Below are positions 48,704 through 58,631 of a DNA stretch of 64,000 bases, one piece after another. Below the pieces are notes generated by a model that was not told where the DNA came from, did no database searches, and was given only the letters and a program-made list of their open reading frames with translations. Source of the DNA: Polaribacter dokdonensis (lineage in GTDB: Bacteria; Bacteroidota; Bacteroidia; Flavobacteriales; Flavobacteriaceae); NCBI RefSeq assembly GCF_024362345.1, contig NZ_CP101505.1:330001-394000 (forward strand), read 5' to 3'. Each line of letters starts with the position of its first letter. The first letter of the stretch is position 1. The position numbers were made by a program, and so were the translations under genes.

Positions 48704-49831
48704 TTACTGCATCTTTTCAAAAAATGTTAGTTCATAATTCTTCAACAGATCTGGGTTGGTAATTTTAATTAAATCTTTTAGAACCAAATCAGGTCTTGTT
48801 GGCGCTAATTCATAATAAATAATTCCTCCTGTAGCCCCTTTTTTAGTAGAAGGTGTGTAAATTTTATCTTCTTTAAAAGCATCAAATTGCTGGTAAATTT
48901 GGTTATTCTGTAACATTTGTTCTTTGGAAGAAAAATAACCTGGAGCAATCCAAAAATCTGCATTTGCTCCTTTGTCAAAAATACTTTCAAAGCTTAAAGA
49001 AAGGCTTCCTTTACCTTCTGTATTTTGCCAGAGATAATTAAGGTTTGCATCTTTTAGAAACTGAGCAACAAAACTGTCTCCTGCAGGTAAATTCCAAATA
49101 TCTTTATTCATTATAGCACCAGAAAGTATAGTTGGCTGTTTTTCTGTTTTACTAGCAAGGGCCCTTGCATTTAAATAATTTTTTTCAATAATATTAAATA
49201 TGCTATCTGCCTCTTTCTCTTTATTGTAAAGAACTCCAAAAAACTTAATCCATTCAGCTCTTCCTAAGGGTGTTTCTTCTAGCCAATCTCCATTATAAAT
49301 AACAGGAATTCCAGATTTTTCTATGGTAGTTAGTGATTTGTCTGCAGACGAAACACTATAACCAACCACTAAATCTGGCTGTAAATCCAATAAAATCTCT
49401 GTGTTTAAAGAAGATTCTTTACCTATTTCTTTTATTTTTCCATCATCAATTAATGCCCTAGTTTTTTCAGAAGAAACATATTTAGCATAAGGAAAACCAG
49501 CAATAGAATTCTCTTCACCTAACAACTCAACCATTGGTACATGAGTAGTTGAGGTAATTACCATTTTACTTATGGGAACATAAATATGATTGATTTTTCT
49601 CTTACTCTCTAAAGATTCACTAGAAATAATATATTCGAACGTTTTGTTTGTATTTTGATAAGGAGCATTAATTATTAATTTTTTTACTCCATCCTCTACT
49701 TTTAATGAAAAACCTTTCGCGTATTTAATAGAAATACTTGACTCTAAATTTGATGTATTCTTTTTAGTTTCCTTTTTACAGGATGAAATTAAAATGCTCA
49801 ATAATGCAATTAGGAAAATTTTTGTTTTCAT
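48704..49831 (-). CDS. BtuF-like periplasmic substrate-binding lipoprotein
   Basis: A 375-residue lipoprotein (leader ending ISSC) of the class III periplasmic binding-protein fold used for vitamin B12, heme and Fe-siderophore ABC importers. The characteristic lobes and connecting helix are seen in VPISKMVITSTTHVPMVELLGEEN, IEKSGIPVIYN and LGRAEWIKFFG. Proximity to a cobalamin riboswitch and a BtuB-like receptor suggests B12 as ligand. The start codon overlaps the stop of guaC by one base, so it is expressed with guaC. The permease and ATPase genes are not here. Confidence 0.87.
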   Translation of the reverse strand: MKTKIFLIALLSILISSCKKETKKNTSNLESSISIKYAKGFSLKVEDGVKKLIINAPYQNTNKTFEYIISSESLESKRKINHIYVPISKMVITSTTHVPMVELLGEENSIAGFPYAKYVSSEKTRALIDDGKIKEIGKESSLNTEILLDLQPDLVVGYSVSSADKSLTTIEKSGIPVIYNGDWLEETPLGRAEWIKFFGVLYNKEKEADSIFNIIEKNYLNARALASKTEKQPTILSGAIMNKDIWNLPAGDSFVAQFLKDANLNYLWQNTEGKGSLSLSFESIFDKGANADFWIAPGYFSSKEQMLQNNQIYQQFDAFKEDKIYTPSTKKGATGGIIYYELAPTRPDLVLKDLIKITNPDLLKNYELTFFEKMQ

Positions 49832-50868
49832 TATGAATAAACTTGATTTTCTTGTTCTTGAACTCTAATGAAAGTTGTTCTTTTTGTTAATTCTTTCAAT
49901 TTGCTAGCGCCAACATAAGTACATGTAGATCTAATTCCGCCTAAAATATCAATTATAGTATTTTCAACATTACCTTTAAAAGGAACTTCTACTATTTTAC
50001 CTTCAGATGCTCTATAATTTGCTACTCCTCCAGCATATTTATTCATGGCTGTTTCTGAACTCATTCCGTAAAAAACTTTGAACTTTTCTCCATTTTTTTC
50101 AATGGTTTCTCCACCACTTTCTGAATGTCCTGCAAGCATTCCACCTAACATAACAAAATCTGCACTACCACCAAATGCTTTAGAAAGATCACCAGGAATT
50201 TTACAACCACCATCAGAAATAATATGTCCACCCATTCCATGAGCAGCATCTGCACATTCAATTATTGCTGATAATTGAGGATATCCCACACCAGTTTTAA
50301 CACGAGTTGTACATACAGAACCAGGTCCAATACCTACTTTAATTATATCTGCTCCAGCCAAAAGTAATTCTTCTACCATTTCACCAGTAACAACATTACC
50401 TGCTATAATTACTTTTTTTGGATGTTCAGAACGCATATGTTTTACAAACTCTACAAAATGCTCTGAGTAGCCATTTGCAACATCAATACATATAAAATTA
50501 ATTTGAGGAAATTCTTCTAAGACCTTTTTTACTTTAATTGAATCCTCTTTTCCTGTTCCAGTACTAATTGCGATGTTGTTTAAAATTTCTTTTGGACTAT
50601 TCTCTGCAAAATTTCTCCACTCTTCTATACTATAATGTTTATGAATGGCCGTAAACATTTTGTGCCTAGCCAATTCTTTAGCCATTTCAAAAGTACCAAC
50701 TGTATCCATATTTGCAGCCATAATTGGTACACCTGTCCAAGTAATATCGCTATGTAAAAATTTAAAATTTCTTTCAAGGCTAACCTGTGACCTAGATTTT
50801 AGTGTGGATCTTTTAGGTCTTATCATTACATCTTTAAAACCAAGTTTTAATTCATTTTCTATTCTCAT
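49831..50868 (-). CDS. guaC: GMP reductase
   Basis: A 345-residue TIM-barrel enzyme, related to IMP dehydrogenase but lacking its CBS domains, that converts GMP to IMP with NADPH. The catalytic Cys lies in [18 protein letters not shown] (about residue 186), and [21 protein letters not shown] is the phosphate-binding and flap region. It is divergent from the riboswitch-controlled btuB gene and overlaps the substrate-binding protein start by one base. Purine salvage has no evident link to B12, so the pairing is probably positional. Confidence 0.95.
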   Translation of the reverse strand: MRIENELKLGFKDVMIRPKRSTLKSRSQVSLERNFKFLHSDITWTGVPIMAANMDTVGTFEMAKELARHKMFTAIHKHYSIEEWRNFAENSPKEILNNIAISTGTGKEDSIKVKKVLEEFPQINFICIDVANGYSEHFVEFVKHMRSEHPKKVIIAGNVVTGEMVEELLLAGADIIKVGIGPGSVCTTRVKTGVGYPQLSAIIECADAAHGMGGHIISDGGCKIPGDLSKAFGGSADFVMLGGMLAGHSESGGETIEKNGEKFKVFYGMSSETAMNKYAGGVANYRASEGKIVEVPFKGNVENTIIDILGGIRSTCTYVGASKLKELTKRTTFIRVQEQENQVYS

Positions 50869-50942
50869 CTATCATTTTAAATTAAGGTTTAAAGATATAT
50901 AATTTGAATGGCTTTTAATTAGATTATAAGTAATAAAGCACA

Positions 50943-50950
50943 TATATTTG
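50943..50950 (+). promoter_or_regulatory. -7 element of the cobalamin riboswitch transcript
   Basis: TATATTTG matches TANNTTTG and lies a few bases before the first riboswitch helix, the expected place for the riboswitch-btuB transcript start. Confidence 0.5.
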
Positions 50951-50954
50951 CAGC

Positions 50955-51135
50955 GATTTTTGGTTTTAATGTAAAAATCATTTTGCATTAAATTAAAAGG
51001 GAATCTGGTTAAAATCCAGAGCTGTACCCGCAACTGTAAGCTACAAAGCTTGTAACTAATTCTTTAACCACTGACTATTATTTGTTGGGAAGGTTTGTTA
51101 CAAGACGCAAGTCAGGAGACCTGCCCTTAATCATG
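50955..51135 (+). ncRNA. Cobalamin (AdoCbl) riboswitch
   Basis: The leader of the BtuB-like gene contains the conserved cobalamin-aptamer core: GGGAATCTGGT near 51000, CCAGAGCTGTACCCGCAACTG at about 51016-51036, and the B12 box GTCAGGAGACCTGCC at 51111-51125, in correct order with intervening helices. Downstream, AAACTT and AAGTTT with a TCGGGAT loop (about 51143-51162) form a small hairpin that may be part of the expression platform. When cobalamin binds, it should shut off receptor synthesis. Confidence 0.93.
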
Positions 51136-51225
51136 AGATAAAAACTTTCGGGATAAAAGTTTATGTACTACTATTTTATGTACACTAAATTTACCTGATT
51201 TATTGTAAATCAAATTTATTAAAAA

Positions 51226-53130
51226 ATGAAAAAACAATTATTAATTGTTAGTGTTTTGGCATGTAGTATTGTCAGCAAAAATGTGCTTTCTCAAGAAAAG
51301 AAAGAGAAAGTTGAAGCCTTAAATGAAGTAGTTGTTACAGCTACTAAGTTTGCAACCAACAAAAAAAATGTTGGTAAAGTAGTATATCAAATTACACAAG
51401 AAACTATAGAAAACAGTCAAGGTAAAACCATAGTTGACTTGTTAAATGATGTACCTGGAGTTGAAATTAATGGTAATTTTAGTACAAAAGGTCAAAATTT
51501 AGGATATTATATTAGAGGAGGTAGAAATAGACAAGTTGCTATTTTATTAGATGGTGTTAATGTAAATGATCCAAGTTCTTTTAATGGAGATTTTGATTTA
51601 CGTCAAATTGATATTAATCAAGTAGAGAAAATTGAAATTTTAAAAGGAGCTTCTTCTACTTTATATGGTACAGGTGCTGCTACAGGTGTAATTAATATCA
51701 TTCTTAAAAAAGCATCAAAGCAAGGGTTCAATGGTTCATTTAATAGTTCTATAGGCTCTAATACCTCTAGTGAAAATAGCAATTTATCTGCAGAAGAATT
51801 TTCGACAAATTTTAATTTTAATGGTACTTTAGGTAATTTAGATTATCTATTAGCACTTAATGCAAATGGTTCATCTGGATTATCTGCTGCAGAAAGTACT
51901 ACATCTAACCAATTTGAAGAAGATAATTTTGCAAGGCAAAATGTGATGTTAAAATTAAATTATGCACTTAATGAAAATTTTAAAATAGGTTTATTGACAA
52001 GCTTTGATGAATTTTCTACAGATTTTGATGGTTTTGATTTTGATCCTGTAACATTTGCTAGTATTCCTGCAGATAGAGATAATAACTTAAATAGTGTACA
52101 AAAAAGAGTAGGTATTAATGCAGATTATACCTACACAAATGGAGCTTTAAAAATTAGAACTTTTTTTACAGATATTAATAGAACAGAAACTCCATCTGAT
52201 AATTTCTTTAATGGAGAAGTATATGGTTTTGATATTTACAATAATTATACGTTTAATGATGAATTTTCTTTTCTTGCAGGAGTTACTTCTCAATATCAAG
52301 ATATGACTCAAAGAACATCTTTTAGTACTATTGAAGAAGGTTCAGGTAAACAACATTTTTACGACCCATATTTGTCTTTAAATTATATGTCAGAAACTGG
52401 TTTAAATTTAAATGTAGGAGGTAGGTTAAATATTCATAGTGAATATGGTAACAACTTTGTATACAATGTAAACCCATCATATAACTTTAATATTGATGAA
52501 AATAATGTTAAAGTATTTGCATCTTATAGCACTGCTTTTATAACACCTACATTATCAGAAATTTTTACAAAATTACCTAGTATAGATGAACTGTTGCCAG
52601 AGGAAACAACAACAGTAGAAGGTGGATTTGATGTATCTTTAGGTGATAAAATTACATTTAATGCAACCTATTTTTATAGAGAAGAAACTAATAAAATTGG
52701 TTACGATCCAAATACCTTTCAAACCATAAATGATTTAGGAACATTCTCAGCAAAAGGTTTTGAAACTGAAATAATTTATAATGTAACAAATGAGCTTAAC
52801 TTATTAGCGAATTATACCTTTATAGATAGAGATGAAAATTTATTGTTAAAGATACCTCAGAATAAGTTCTTTATTAAAGCCAATTATAATTTAGCCAAAA
52901 ATACTTTTACTTCTTTAAGCTACAGATGGGTAGATGAAACTCAAGATTTTGGTAATGTTAACTTAGACTCTTATAATTTATTCGACTTATTTATAAACCA
53001 CAGTATTTTAGATAATAAAGTTACATTTTATGGAAGTCTCACGAATATTTTAAACGAAGATTTTCAAGAAATTGCAGGGTTTACAACAAGAGGAAGAAAT
53101 TATAATTTAGGTCTTAAAATTAACCTGTAG
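51226..53130 (+). CDS. btuB: TonB-dependent receptor, BtuB-like (vitamin B12)
   Basis: A 634-residue outer-membrane receptor: signal peptide (about 22 residues), TonB box EVVVTAT (about residues 36-42), plug domain (about 45-165, with IRGGRNRQVAILLDGVNVNDP and LYGTGAATGVINI), then a barrel ending GLKINL. Unlike the receptor at 14600-16828 it has no carboxypeptidase-like N-terminal domain. The cobalamin riboswitch directly upstream makes cobalamin or a corrinoid the likely ligand. Transcription ends near the hairpin at 53373. Confidence 0.92.
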   Translation: MKKQLLIVSVLACSIVSKNVLSQEKKEKVEALNEVVVTATKFATNKKNVGKVVYQITQETIENSQGKTIVDLLNDVPGVEINGNFSTKGQNLGYYIRGGRNRQVAILLDGVNVNDPSSFNGDFDLRQIDINQVEKIEILKGASSTLYGTGAATGVINIILKKASKQGFNGSFNSSIGSNTSSENSNLSAEEFSTNFNFNGTLGNLDYLLALNANGSSGLSAAESTTSNQFEEDNFARQNVMLKLNYALNENFKIGLLTSFDEFSTDFDGFDFDPVTFASIPADRDNNLNSVQKRVGINADYTYTNGALKIRTFFTDINRTETPSDNFFNGEVYGFDIYNNYTFNDEFSFLAGVTSQYQDMTQRTSFSTIEEGSGKQHFYDPYLSLNYMSETGLNLNVGGRLNIHSEYGNNFVYNVNPSYNFNIDENNVKVFASYSTAFITPTLSEIFTKLPSIDELLPEETTTVEGGFDVSLGDKITFNATYFYREETNKIGYDPNTFQTINDLGTFSAKGFETEIIYNVTNELNLLANYTFIDRDENLLLKIPQNKFFIKANYNLAKNTFTSLSYRWVDETQDFGNVNLDSYNLFDLFINHSILDNKVTFYGSLTNILNEDFQEIAGFTTRGRNYNLGLKINL

Positions 53131-53403
53131 TTGAAATTGATAGATTTTGAGTTATATTATTAAATTTAATAATTTGAATTTAACAACTATTTAAGACAAT
53201 GATTATCTTTTGTTAATTATTATTATTATATTTATAATACGAAATTTTACAACTATCTGTATAATAATGAATTAGTTTTTAAGAATAATGTACTGTTTAT
53301 AGTATTTTATTAAGTTTAACTTAATTACAATTTAATGTCCCCCAATTTTATGATATTGAACATATCATACATAGAAAAGCCTTCTTCAAGAAGGCTTTTC
53401 TTA
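53131..53403. other. AT-rich spacer between btuB and the DUF gene
   Basis: A 273-base spacer of mostly A and T, including a (TTA) run, an ATGATAT/ATATCAT hairpin at 53350-53368, and the terminator at 53373-53403. No open frame or RNA family is recognised. Confidence 0.5.
53373..53403. terminator. Bidirectional terminator after btuB
   Basis: AGAAAAGCCTTCTT and AAGAAGGCTTTTCT form a long perfect stem between the convergent btuB and small membrane-anchored protein genes. Confidence 0.8.
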
Positions 53404-53916
53404 TTAAATTAGTTTAGCCACTTCATTTTTAATAACTGCAGTAGCTGTTTCACTAATTGAAGTTTTCTTACCATATTCAATTAAGATATTCTCTCTTAAG
53501 TCTTTTGCAGAATTAGATTCATTTGCAATTATTTGAAGATTTTTTATAATTGTAGTTTTTGTAGCTATTATTGTTCTCCAACTTGTTTCAGTAACATAAA
53601 GTTGTTGCACAAAGTTGTGTTCTAATTCTTGCTCAATATTTGCTATTAAAAGTTGAAGGTAATCGTTTGTGTTATCAGTAATAGGAGCAACTCTAACTAC
53701 CATTTTAGTAGGGTTAATTCTATCGCAGAACAATAGCATCCTTTCATAAGCTTGTAATTTTATTGGTAATGCTTCTTTCTTTTTTAAAGCTAATAAATCT
53801 AATTGTTTGTCTTTGCTTTTTTGATTAAGAAAGCCAGTAAACATATAATAAGCAACCAAGCCAGTTACAGTAGCTGGTAAAATGTAGGCAATGCTTTCTA
53901 AAATTTTATCTTCCAT
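53404..53916 (-). CDS. Conserved hypothetical membrane-anchored protein
   Basis: A 170-residue protein with a single N-terminal membrane helix (residues about 8-28) and a soluble helical domain. The block LPIKLQAYERMLLFCDRINPTKM near residues 50-70 and the EQELEHNFVQQLYVT segment are typical of a Flavobacteriaceae-restricted family of unknown function. Anchoring and the helical body suggest a scaffold or cofactor-free regulator. It is divergent from the helicase gene. Confidence 0.75.
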   Translation of the reverse strand: MEDKILESIAYILPATVTGLVAYYMFTGFLNQKSKDKQLDLLALKKKEALPIKLQAYERMLLFCDRINPTKMVVRVAPITDNTNDYLQLLIANIEQELEHNFVQQLYVTETSWRTIIATKTTIIKNLQIIANESNSAKDLRENILIEYGKKTSISETATAVIKNEVAKLI

Positions 53917-53993
53917 CTAAAATTTAATTTTATCGAAATTAGCAAATTTTTTCGTGTTTTAAGTTGAATTAATAGATAATAGCTTTGAAAGAT

Positions 53994-54022
53994 TTTGACA
54001 ATATTATTTAAATTTAATTTTG
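53994..54022 (+). promoter_or_regulatory. Promoter of the uvrD-like helicase gene
   Basis: TTTG at 53994-53997 and TAATTTTG at 54015-54022 (spacing 17) resemble the Bacteroidota -33/-7 pair. The -33 lies inside one arm of a 13-bp inverted repeat whose other arm (54106-54118) is just before the start codon. Confidence 0.45.
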
Positions 54023-54126
54023 TAATTTATTTTTGAAAAATGTGAATAAAAACCAGCAATCTTACTTTATAAAAACGATTAGTTTCGCTAATTTCACACT
54101 TTCATAAAATCTTTCAAAACAAACTA

Positions 54127-56451
54127 TTGAATACCTATTTAGATTCCTTAAACGAACCTCAAAAGCAAGCTGTATTGCAAAAAGATGGTCCTATGATTAT
54201 TATTGCAGGTGCAGGTTCTGGAAAAACAAGAGTATTAACCTATAGAATTGCACACCTAATGCAATCTGGAGTAGATGCTTTTAATATTTTATCTTTAACA
54301 TTTACTAACAAAGCCGCTCGTGAAATGAAAGAGAGAATTGCAGGTGTTGTTGGGCAAAGTGAAGCTAAAAATCTTTGGATGGGTACATTTCACTCGGTTT
54401 TTGCAAGAATTCTACGTTCAGAAGCAGATAAGCTAGGTTTTCCTTCAAACTTTACAATTTACGATACGCAAGATTCAGTTCGATTAATGGGCACAATCAT
54501 TAAAGAAATGAATTTAGATAAAGAACGCTATAAACCAAAACAGATTTTAGGCAGAATATCATCATTTAAGAATAGCTTAATTACAGTAAGAGCTTATTTT
54601 AATAATTCTGATTTGCAAGAAGCAGATATGCATGCAAGCAGACCAAAAGTAGGTGAAATCTATAGAGAGTATGTAGACAGATGTTTTAAATCTGGAGCTA
54701 TGGATTTTGATGATTTACTCTTAAGAACTAATGAGTTATTAGCACGTTTTCCAGATGTTTTAGCCAAATATCAAGACAGGTTTAGATATATTATGGTAGA
54801 TGAGTATCAAGATACAAATCATTCTCAGTATATTATTGTTAGAGCTTTGGCAGATAAATTTGGTAATATTTGTGTGGTTGGTGATGATTCACAAAGTATC
54901 TATAGTTTTAGAGGAGCAAACATTCAGAATATTCTTAATTTTCAAAAGGATTATCCAGATGTTAAAACTTTTAAACTAGAGCAGAATTACAGATCTACAA
55001 AAAATATTGTAAATGCAGCAAACTCAGTTATTGCAAGAAACAAAACCAAATTAGATAAAGAAGTCTGGACAAGTAATGATGCAGGAGATTCTATAAACGT
55101 AATGCGTACAATTTCTGATGGTGAAGAAGGGCGTTTTGTAGCTCAATCTATTTGGGAAAACATGATGAATCATCAATTAACTCCAGATAATTTTTGTGTT
55201 TTATACAGAACAAATTCACAGTCCAGAGCTATTGAAGATGCCTTAAGAAAAAAGAATATAGATTATACTATTTATGGTGGAATTTCATTTTATCAAAGAA
55301 AGGAAATAAAAGATATCTTAAGTTATTTAAGAATTCTAATTAATCCAAATGATGAAGAAGCTTTAAAAAGAATCATCAATTACCCTGCAAGAGGTATAGG
55401 TGCAACAACTATAGATAGATTAACGATAGCTGCAAATCATTACAAAAAATCAATCTTTGAAATTATTAAATACATTGATAAGATTGACATCAAAATAAAT
55501 TCTGGAACAAAAAATAAGTTACAGAATTTTATGAATATGATTCTTAGATTGCAAATAGAAGCACAAACTAAGAATGCATTCGAAATTGCAGAAGTTGTAG
55601 TTAAAGAAACTAGGCTGATAAAAGATCTAGAAAAAGATGGTACACCAGAAGCAGTAAGTAAAGTAGAAAACGTTCAAGAACTTTTAAACGGAATTAAAGA
55701 TTTTATTACAGATAAGATTGAAGAAGGTGAAGATGCATCATTAACTACATTTTTAGAAGATGTTGCTTTGGCTACAGATTTCGATTCCAAAAAAAATAGC
55801 GATAAGCCAAGTGTCTCTTTAATGACCATACATCAATCTAAAGGATTAGAATATTTATATGTTTACATTGTTGGTTTAGAAGAGAATTTATTTCCTTCTG
55901 CAATGAGTATGAATACTAGAAGCGAATTAGAAGAAGAACGCAGGTTATTTTATGTAGCTTTAACAAGAGCAGAAAAAGTTGCTTATTTAAGTTATGCACA
56001 AACTCGTTACAGATGGGGTAAATTAGTAGATGCAGAGCCAAGTAGGTTTTTAGAAGAAATAGACGATCAATATTTGCATTATATAGCTCCAAAAATGCCT
56101 GAGCCATCTATAAATCGTTTTGTAGATAAAAGTTTGTTCGATGATGCTCCAAAAGGAATTCGTTTTCAAAAACCAATTCAGCGTAAAAAAATGGAGCGAG
56201 ATTTAGCCAAGAAGAAAGAAATTATAATTCCGAAAAACCTTAAAAAGGTATCACAAGCAACTACACAAAAAACCAATTTATTTGATGGTAATGTAGCAGT
56301 TGGTAACATTGTAGAACATAATAGGTTTGGGGCAGGAGAGGTAATTGCTTTAGAAGGTAAAGGTCCAAATCAAAAAGCAGAAATTAAGTTTAGTACTGTT
56401 GGTAAAAAGAAATTATTACTACAATTTGCTAAATTAAAAGTGATTGGTTAA
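54127..56451 (+). CDS. uvrD: UvrD/PcrA-type superfamily 1 helicase
   Basis: A 774-residue DNA helicase for excision and mismatch repair. SF1 motifs in order: Walker A AGAGSGKTRVLTYR (about 27-40), Walker B DEYQDTNHSQY (about 228), motif III GDDSQSIYSFRGA, IV YRSTKN, V MTIHQSKGLEY (about 560) and VI ALTRAE. The C-terminus carries a short Tudor-like segment (VGNIVEHNRFGAGEVI) as in PcrA. The start appears to be TTG at 54127, because no ATG precedes motif I in frame. Confidence 0.95.
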   Translation: MNTYLDSLNEPQKQAVLQKDGPMIIIAGAGSGKTRVLTYRIAHLMQSGVDAFNILSLTFTNKAAREMKERIAGVVGQSEAKNLWMGTFHSVFARILRSEADKLGFPSNFTIYDTQDSVRLMGTIIKEMNLDKERYKPKQILGRISSFKNSLITVRAYFNNSDLQEADMHASRPKVGEIYREYVDRCFKSGAMDFDDLLLRTNELLARFPDVLAKYQDRFRYIMVDEYQDTNHSQYIIVRALADKFGNICVVGDDSQSIYSFRGANIQNILNFQKDYPDVKTFKLEQNYRSTKNIVNAANSVIARNKTKLDKEVWTSNDAGDSINVMRTISDGEEGRFVAQSIWENMMNHQLTPDNFCVLYRTNSQSRAIEDALRKKNIDYTIYGGISFYQRKEIKDILSYLRILINPNDEEALKRIINYPARGIGATTIDRLTIAANHYKKSIFEIIKYIDKIDIKINSGTKNKLQNFMNMILRLQIEAQTKNAFEIAEVVVKETRLIKDLEKDGTPEAVSKVENVQELLNGIKDFITDKIEEGEDASLTTFLEDVALATDFDSKKNSDKPSVSLMTIHQSKGLEYLYVYIVGLEENLFPSAMSMNTRSELEEERRLFYVALTRAEKVAYLSYAQTRYRWGKLVDAEPSRFLEEIDDQYLHYIAPKMPEPSINRFVDKSLFDDAPKGIRFQKPIQRKKMERDLAKKKEIIIPKNLKKVSQATTQKTNLFDGNVAVGNIVEHNRFGAGEVIALEGKGPNQKAEIKFSTVGKKKLLLQFAKLKVIG

Positions 56452-56587
56452 AAAATTAACCTTAAATAAAAATAAAGTGTTATTTTGCAACGTTTAAGAA
56501 CTACAATAGTATAGTTAGCAAATCGAAAAGTTTTCATTACTTAAAATGGAATTTTAATTCGATAATACACTTCACAAAAATAGATAA

Positions 56588-57238
56588 ATGACATTCGATT
56601 TAGAATATAATTCAGAAAGAACATTAATGATTATTCCAGAATATGGAAGACACATACAAAAATTAGTAAATCATTGTGTTGCTTTAGAAACCAAAGAAGA
56701 GCGCAATAAAATGGCATTAGCAATTGTTGATGTTATGGGTAATTTACAACCCCATTTAAGAGACGTGCCAGATTTTAAGCATAAACTTTGGGATCAACTT
56801 TTTATCATGTCTAAATTTAATTTAGATGTAGATTCTCCTTATCCAATTCCTTCTAAAGAAGAATTGCAAGAAAAACCAGAAGGTTTAGCATACCCAAAAT
56901 CAGCATCAAGATATCGTTATTATGGTAACAATATTCAAACTATGATAGATGTTGCACTAAGTTGGGAAGATGGAGATAAGAAAGAGGCATTAGTATATAC
57001 TATTGCTAATCACATGAAGAAGTGTTATTTAAATTGGAATAAGGATACTGTAGATGATGCTGTAATATTTAAGCATTTATATGACTTATCTGATAAAAAA
57101 ATAGATTTAAGAGAATCTGAAGAGGCACTTTCAGAAAGTAAAAATTTATTAAAGAAAAGAAATTCTCAAGGTCAGAATCATTCTAAAAGCAATCACAAAA
57201 AATCTCACACCAATAATAAAGGTAGAAAAAGATATTAA
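56588..57238 (+). CDS. DUF4290-family protein
   Basis: A 216-residue protein of DUF4290, a Bacteroidota-specific family of unknown function. The body is helical with the block IIPEYGRHIQKLV near residue 17, NLQPHLRDVPDFKHKLWDQLFIM near 57-80 and DVDSPYPIP near 88. The last 40 residues are a Lys/Asn/Ser/His-rich disordered tail. It lies 3 bases before murA, an arrangement typical of the phylum and suggesting a link to cell-wall synthesis, which is inference. Confidence 0.88.
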   Translation: MTFDLEYNSERTLMIIPEYGRHIQKLVNHCVALETKEERNKMALAIVDVMGNLQPHLRDVPDFKHKLWDQLFIMSKFNLDVDSPYPIPSKEELQEKPEGLAYPKSASRYRYYGNNIQTMIDVALSWEDGDKKEALVYTIANHMKKCYLNWNKDTVDDAVIFKHLYDLSDKKIDLRESEEALSESKNLLKKRNSQGQNHSKSNHKKSHTNNKGRKRY

Positions 57239-57241
57239 ACA

Positions 57242-58549
57242 ATGGCATCATTTAAAATAGAAGGTGGTCATAAATTGAATGGAACCATCACACCTCAAGG
57301 AGCAAAAAATGAAGTATTACAAATTTTATGTGCTGTATTATTAACTCCTGAAAAAGTAATTGTTAATAATGTACCAGATATTATTGATGTAAATAAACTA
57401 ATTTTTATACTTGGAGAATTAGGAGTAAAGATTGAAAAATTAGGCAGTAATTCATATTCATTTCAAGCAGATGAATTAAAATTAGAATACTTAGAATCAG
57501 AAAATTTTAAGAAAGATGGTAGTTCTTTAAGAGGCTCTATTATGATAGTTGGTCCTCTTTTAGCAAGATTTGGTAAAGGTTACATACCAAGACCTGGAGG
57601 AGATAAAATTGGTCGTAGAAGATTAGATACACACTTTGAAGGTTTTATTAGATTAGGTGCAAAATTCAGATATAATAAGGAAGAACATTTTTATGGTGTA
57701 GAAGCAGATGAGCTTTTTGGTACAGACATGTTGCTAGATGAAGCTTCTGTAACAGGTACTGCAAATATTTTAATGGCGTCAGTTTTGGCTACTGGTACAA
57801 CAACAATTTACAATGCAGCTTGTGAACCTTACATTCAACAATTATGTAAGATGTTAAATGCTATGGGTGCAAATATTACAGGTGTTGGCTCAAATTTATT
57901 AGTTATAAATGGAGTAGATGCTTTAGGAGGTTGTGAACATAGAGTTTTACCAGATATGATTGAAATTGGATCTTGGATTGGTGTTGCTGTAATGACAAAA
58001 TCAGAATTAACAATCAAAGATGTTAGTTGGGATAATTTAGGGCAGATTCCTAATGTTTTTAGAAAACTAGGAATTCAGTTTGAGAAAAGAGGAGATGATA
58101 TTTATATTCCAGAACAAGAATCTTATGAGATTCAGAATTATATAGATGGTTCTGTATTAACAGTGGCAGATGCTCCTTGGCCAGGATTTACTCCAGATTT
58201 ATTAAGTATTGTATTGGTTATTGCAACGCAAGCAAAAGGTACAGTTTTAATACATCAAAAAATGTTTGAAAGTAGGCTGTTCTTTGTAGATAAGTTAATA
58301 GATATGGGTGCCAAAGTTATTTTGTGCGATCCTCATAGAGCTACTGTAATTGGGCATAATTTTCAAAGTGCATTAAAGGCAACAACAATGACTTCTCCAG
58401 ATATTAGAGCTGGAATTTCATTATTAATTGCTGCTTTATCAGCCAAAGGAACTAGCACCATTCATAACATAGAACAAATAGATAGAGGTTATGAAAATAT
58501 AGAAGCTAGATTAAAATCTATTGGCGCAAAAATTGAAAGAGTAGCGTAA
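57242..58549 (+). CDS. murA: UDP-GlcNAc enolpyruvyl transferase
   Basis: A 435-residue enzyme adding enolpyruvate from PEP to UDP-GlcNAc, the first committed step of peptidoglycan synthesis. GAKNEVLQ at the N-terminus and two inside-out alpha/beta domains match the family. The active-site loop reads PGGDKIG, with Asp121 at the position of the usual Cys, the fosfomycin target. Such Asp variants remain active and are resistant to fosfomycin in other bacteria. It is co-transcribed with DUF4290. Confidence 0.95.
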   Translation: MASFKIEGGHKLNGTITPQGAKNEVLQILCAVLLTPEKVIVNNVPDIIDVNKLIFILGELGVKIEKLGSNSYSFQADELKLEYLESENFKKDGSSLRGSIMIVGPLLARFGKGYIPRPGGDKIGRRRLDTHFEGFIRLGAKFRYNKEEHFYGVEADELFGTDMLLDEASVTGTANILMASVLATGTTTIYNAACEPYIQQLCKMLNAMGANITGVGSNLLVINGVDALGGCEHRVLPDMIEIGSWIGVAVMTKSELTIKDVSWDNLGQIPNVFRKLGIQFEKRGDDIYIPEQESYEIQNYIDGSVLTVADAPWPGFTPDLLSIVLVIATQAKGTVLIHQKMFESRLFFVDKLIDMGAKVILCDPHRATVIGHNFQSALKATTMTSPDIRAGISLLIAALSAKGTSTIHNIEQIDRGYENIEARLKSIGAKIERVA

Positions 58550-58631
58550 AAATAAAATCTTATTGCTAAGAAAAAGTTTCGAAAAGAAAAAGAGTAAATT
58601 TTGAATACCCCATAATTTAACTTTTTTAAAC

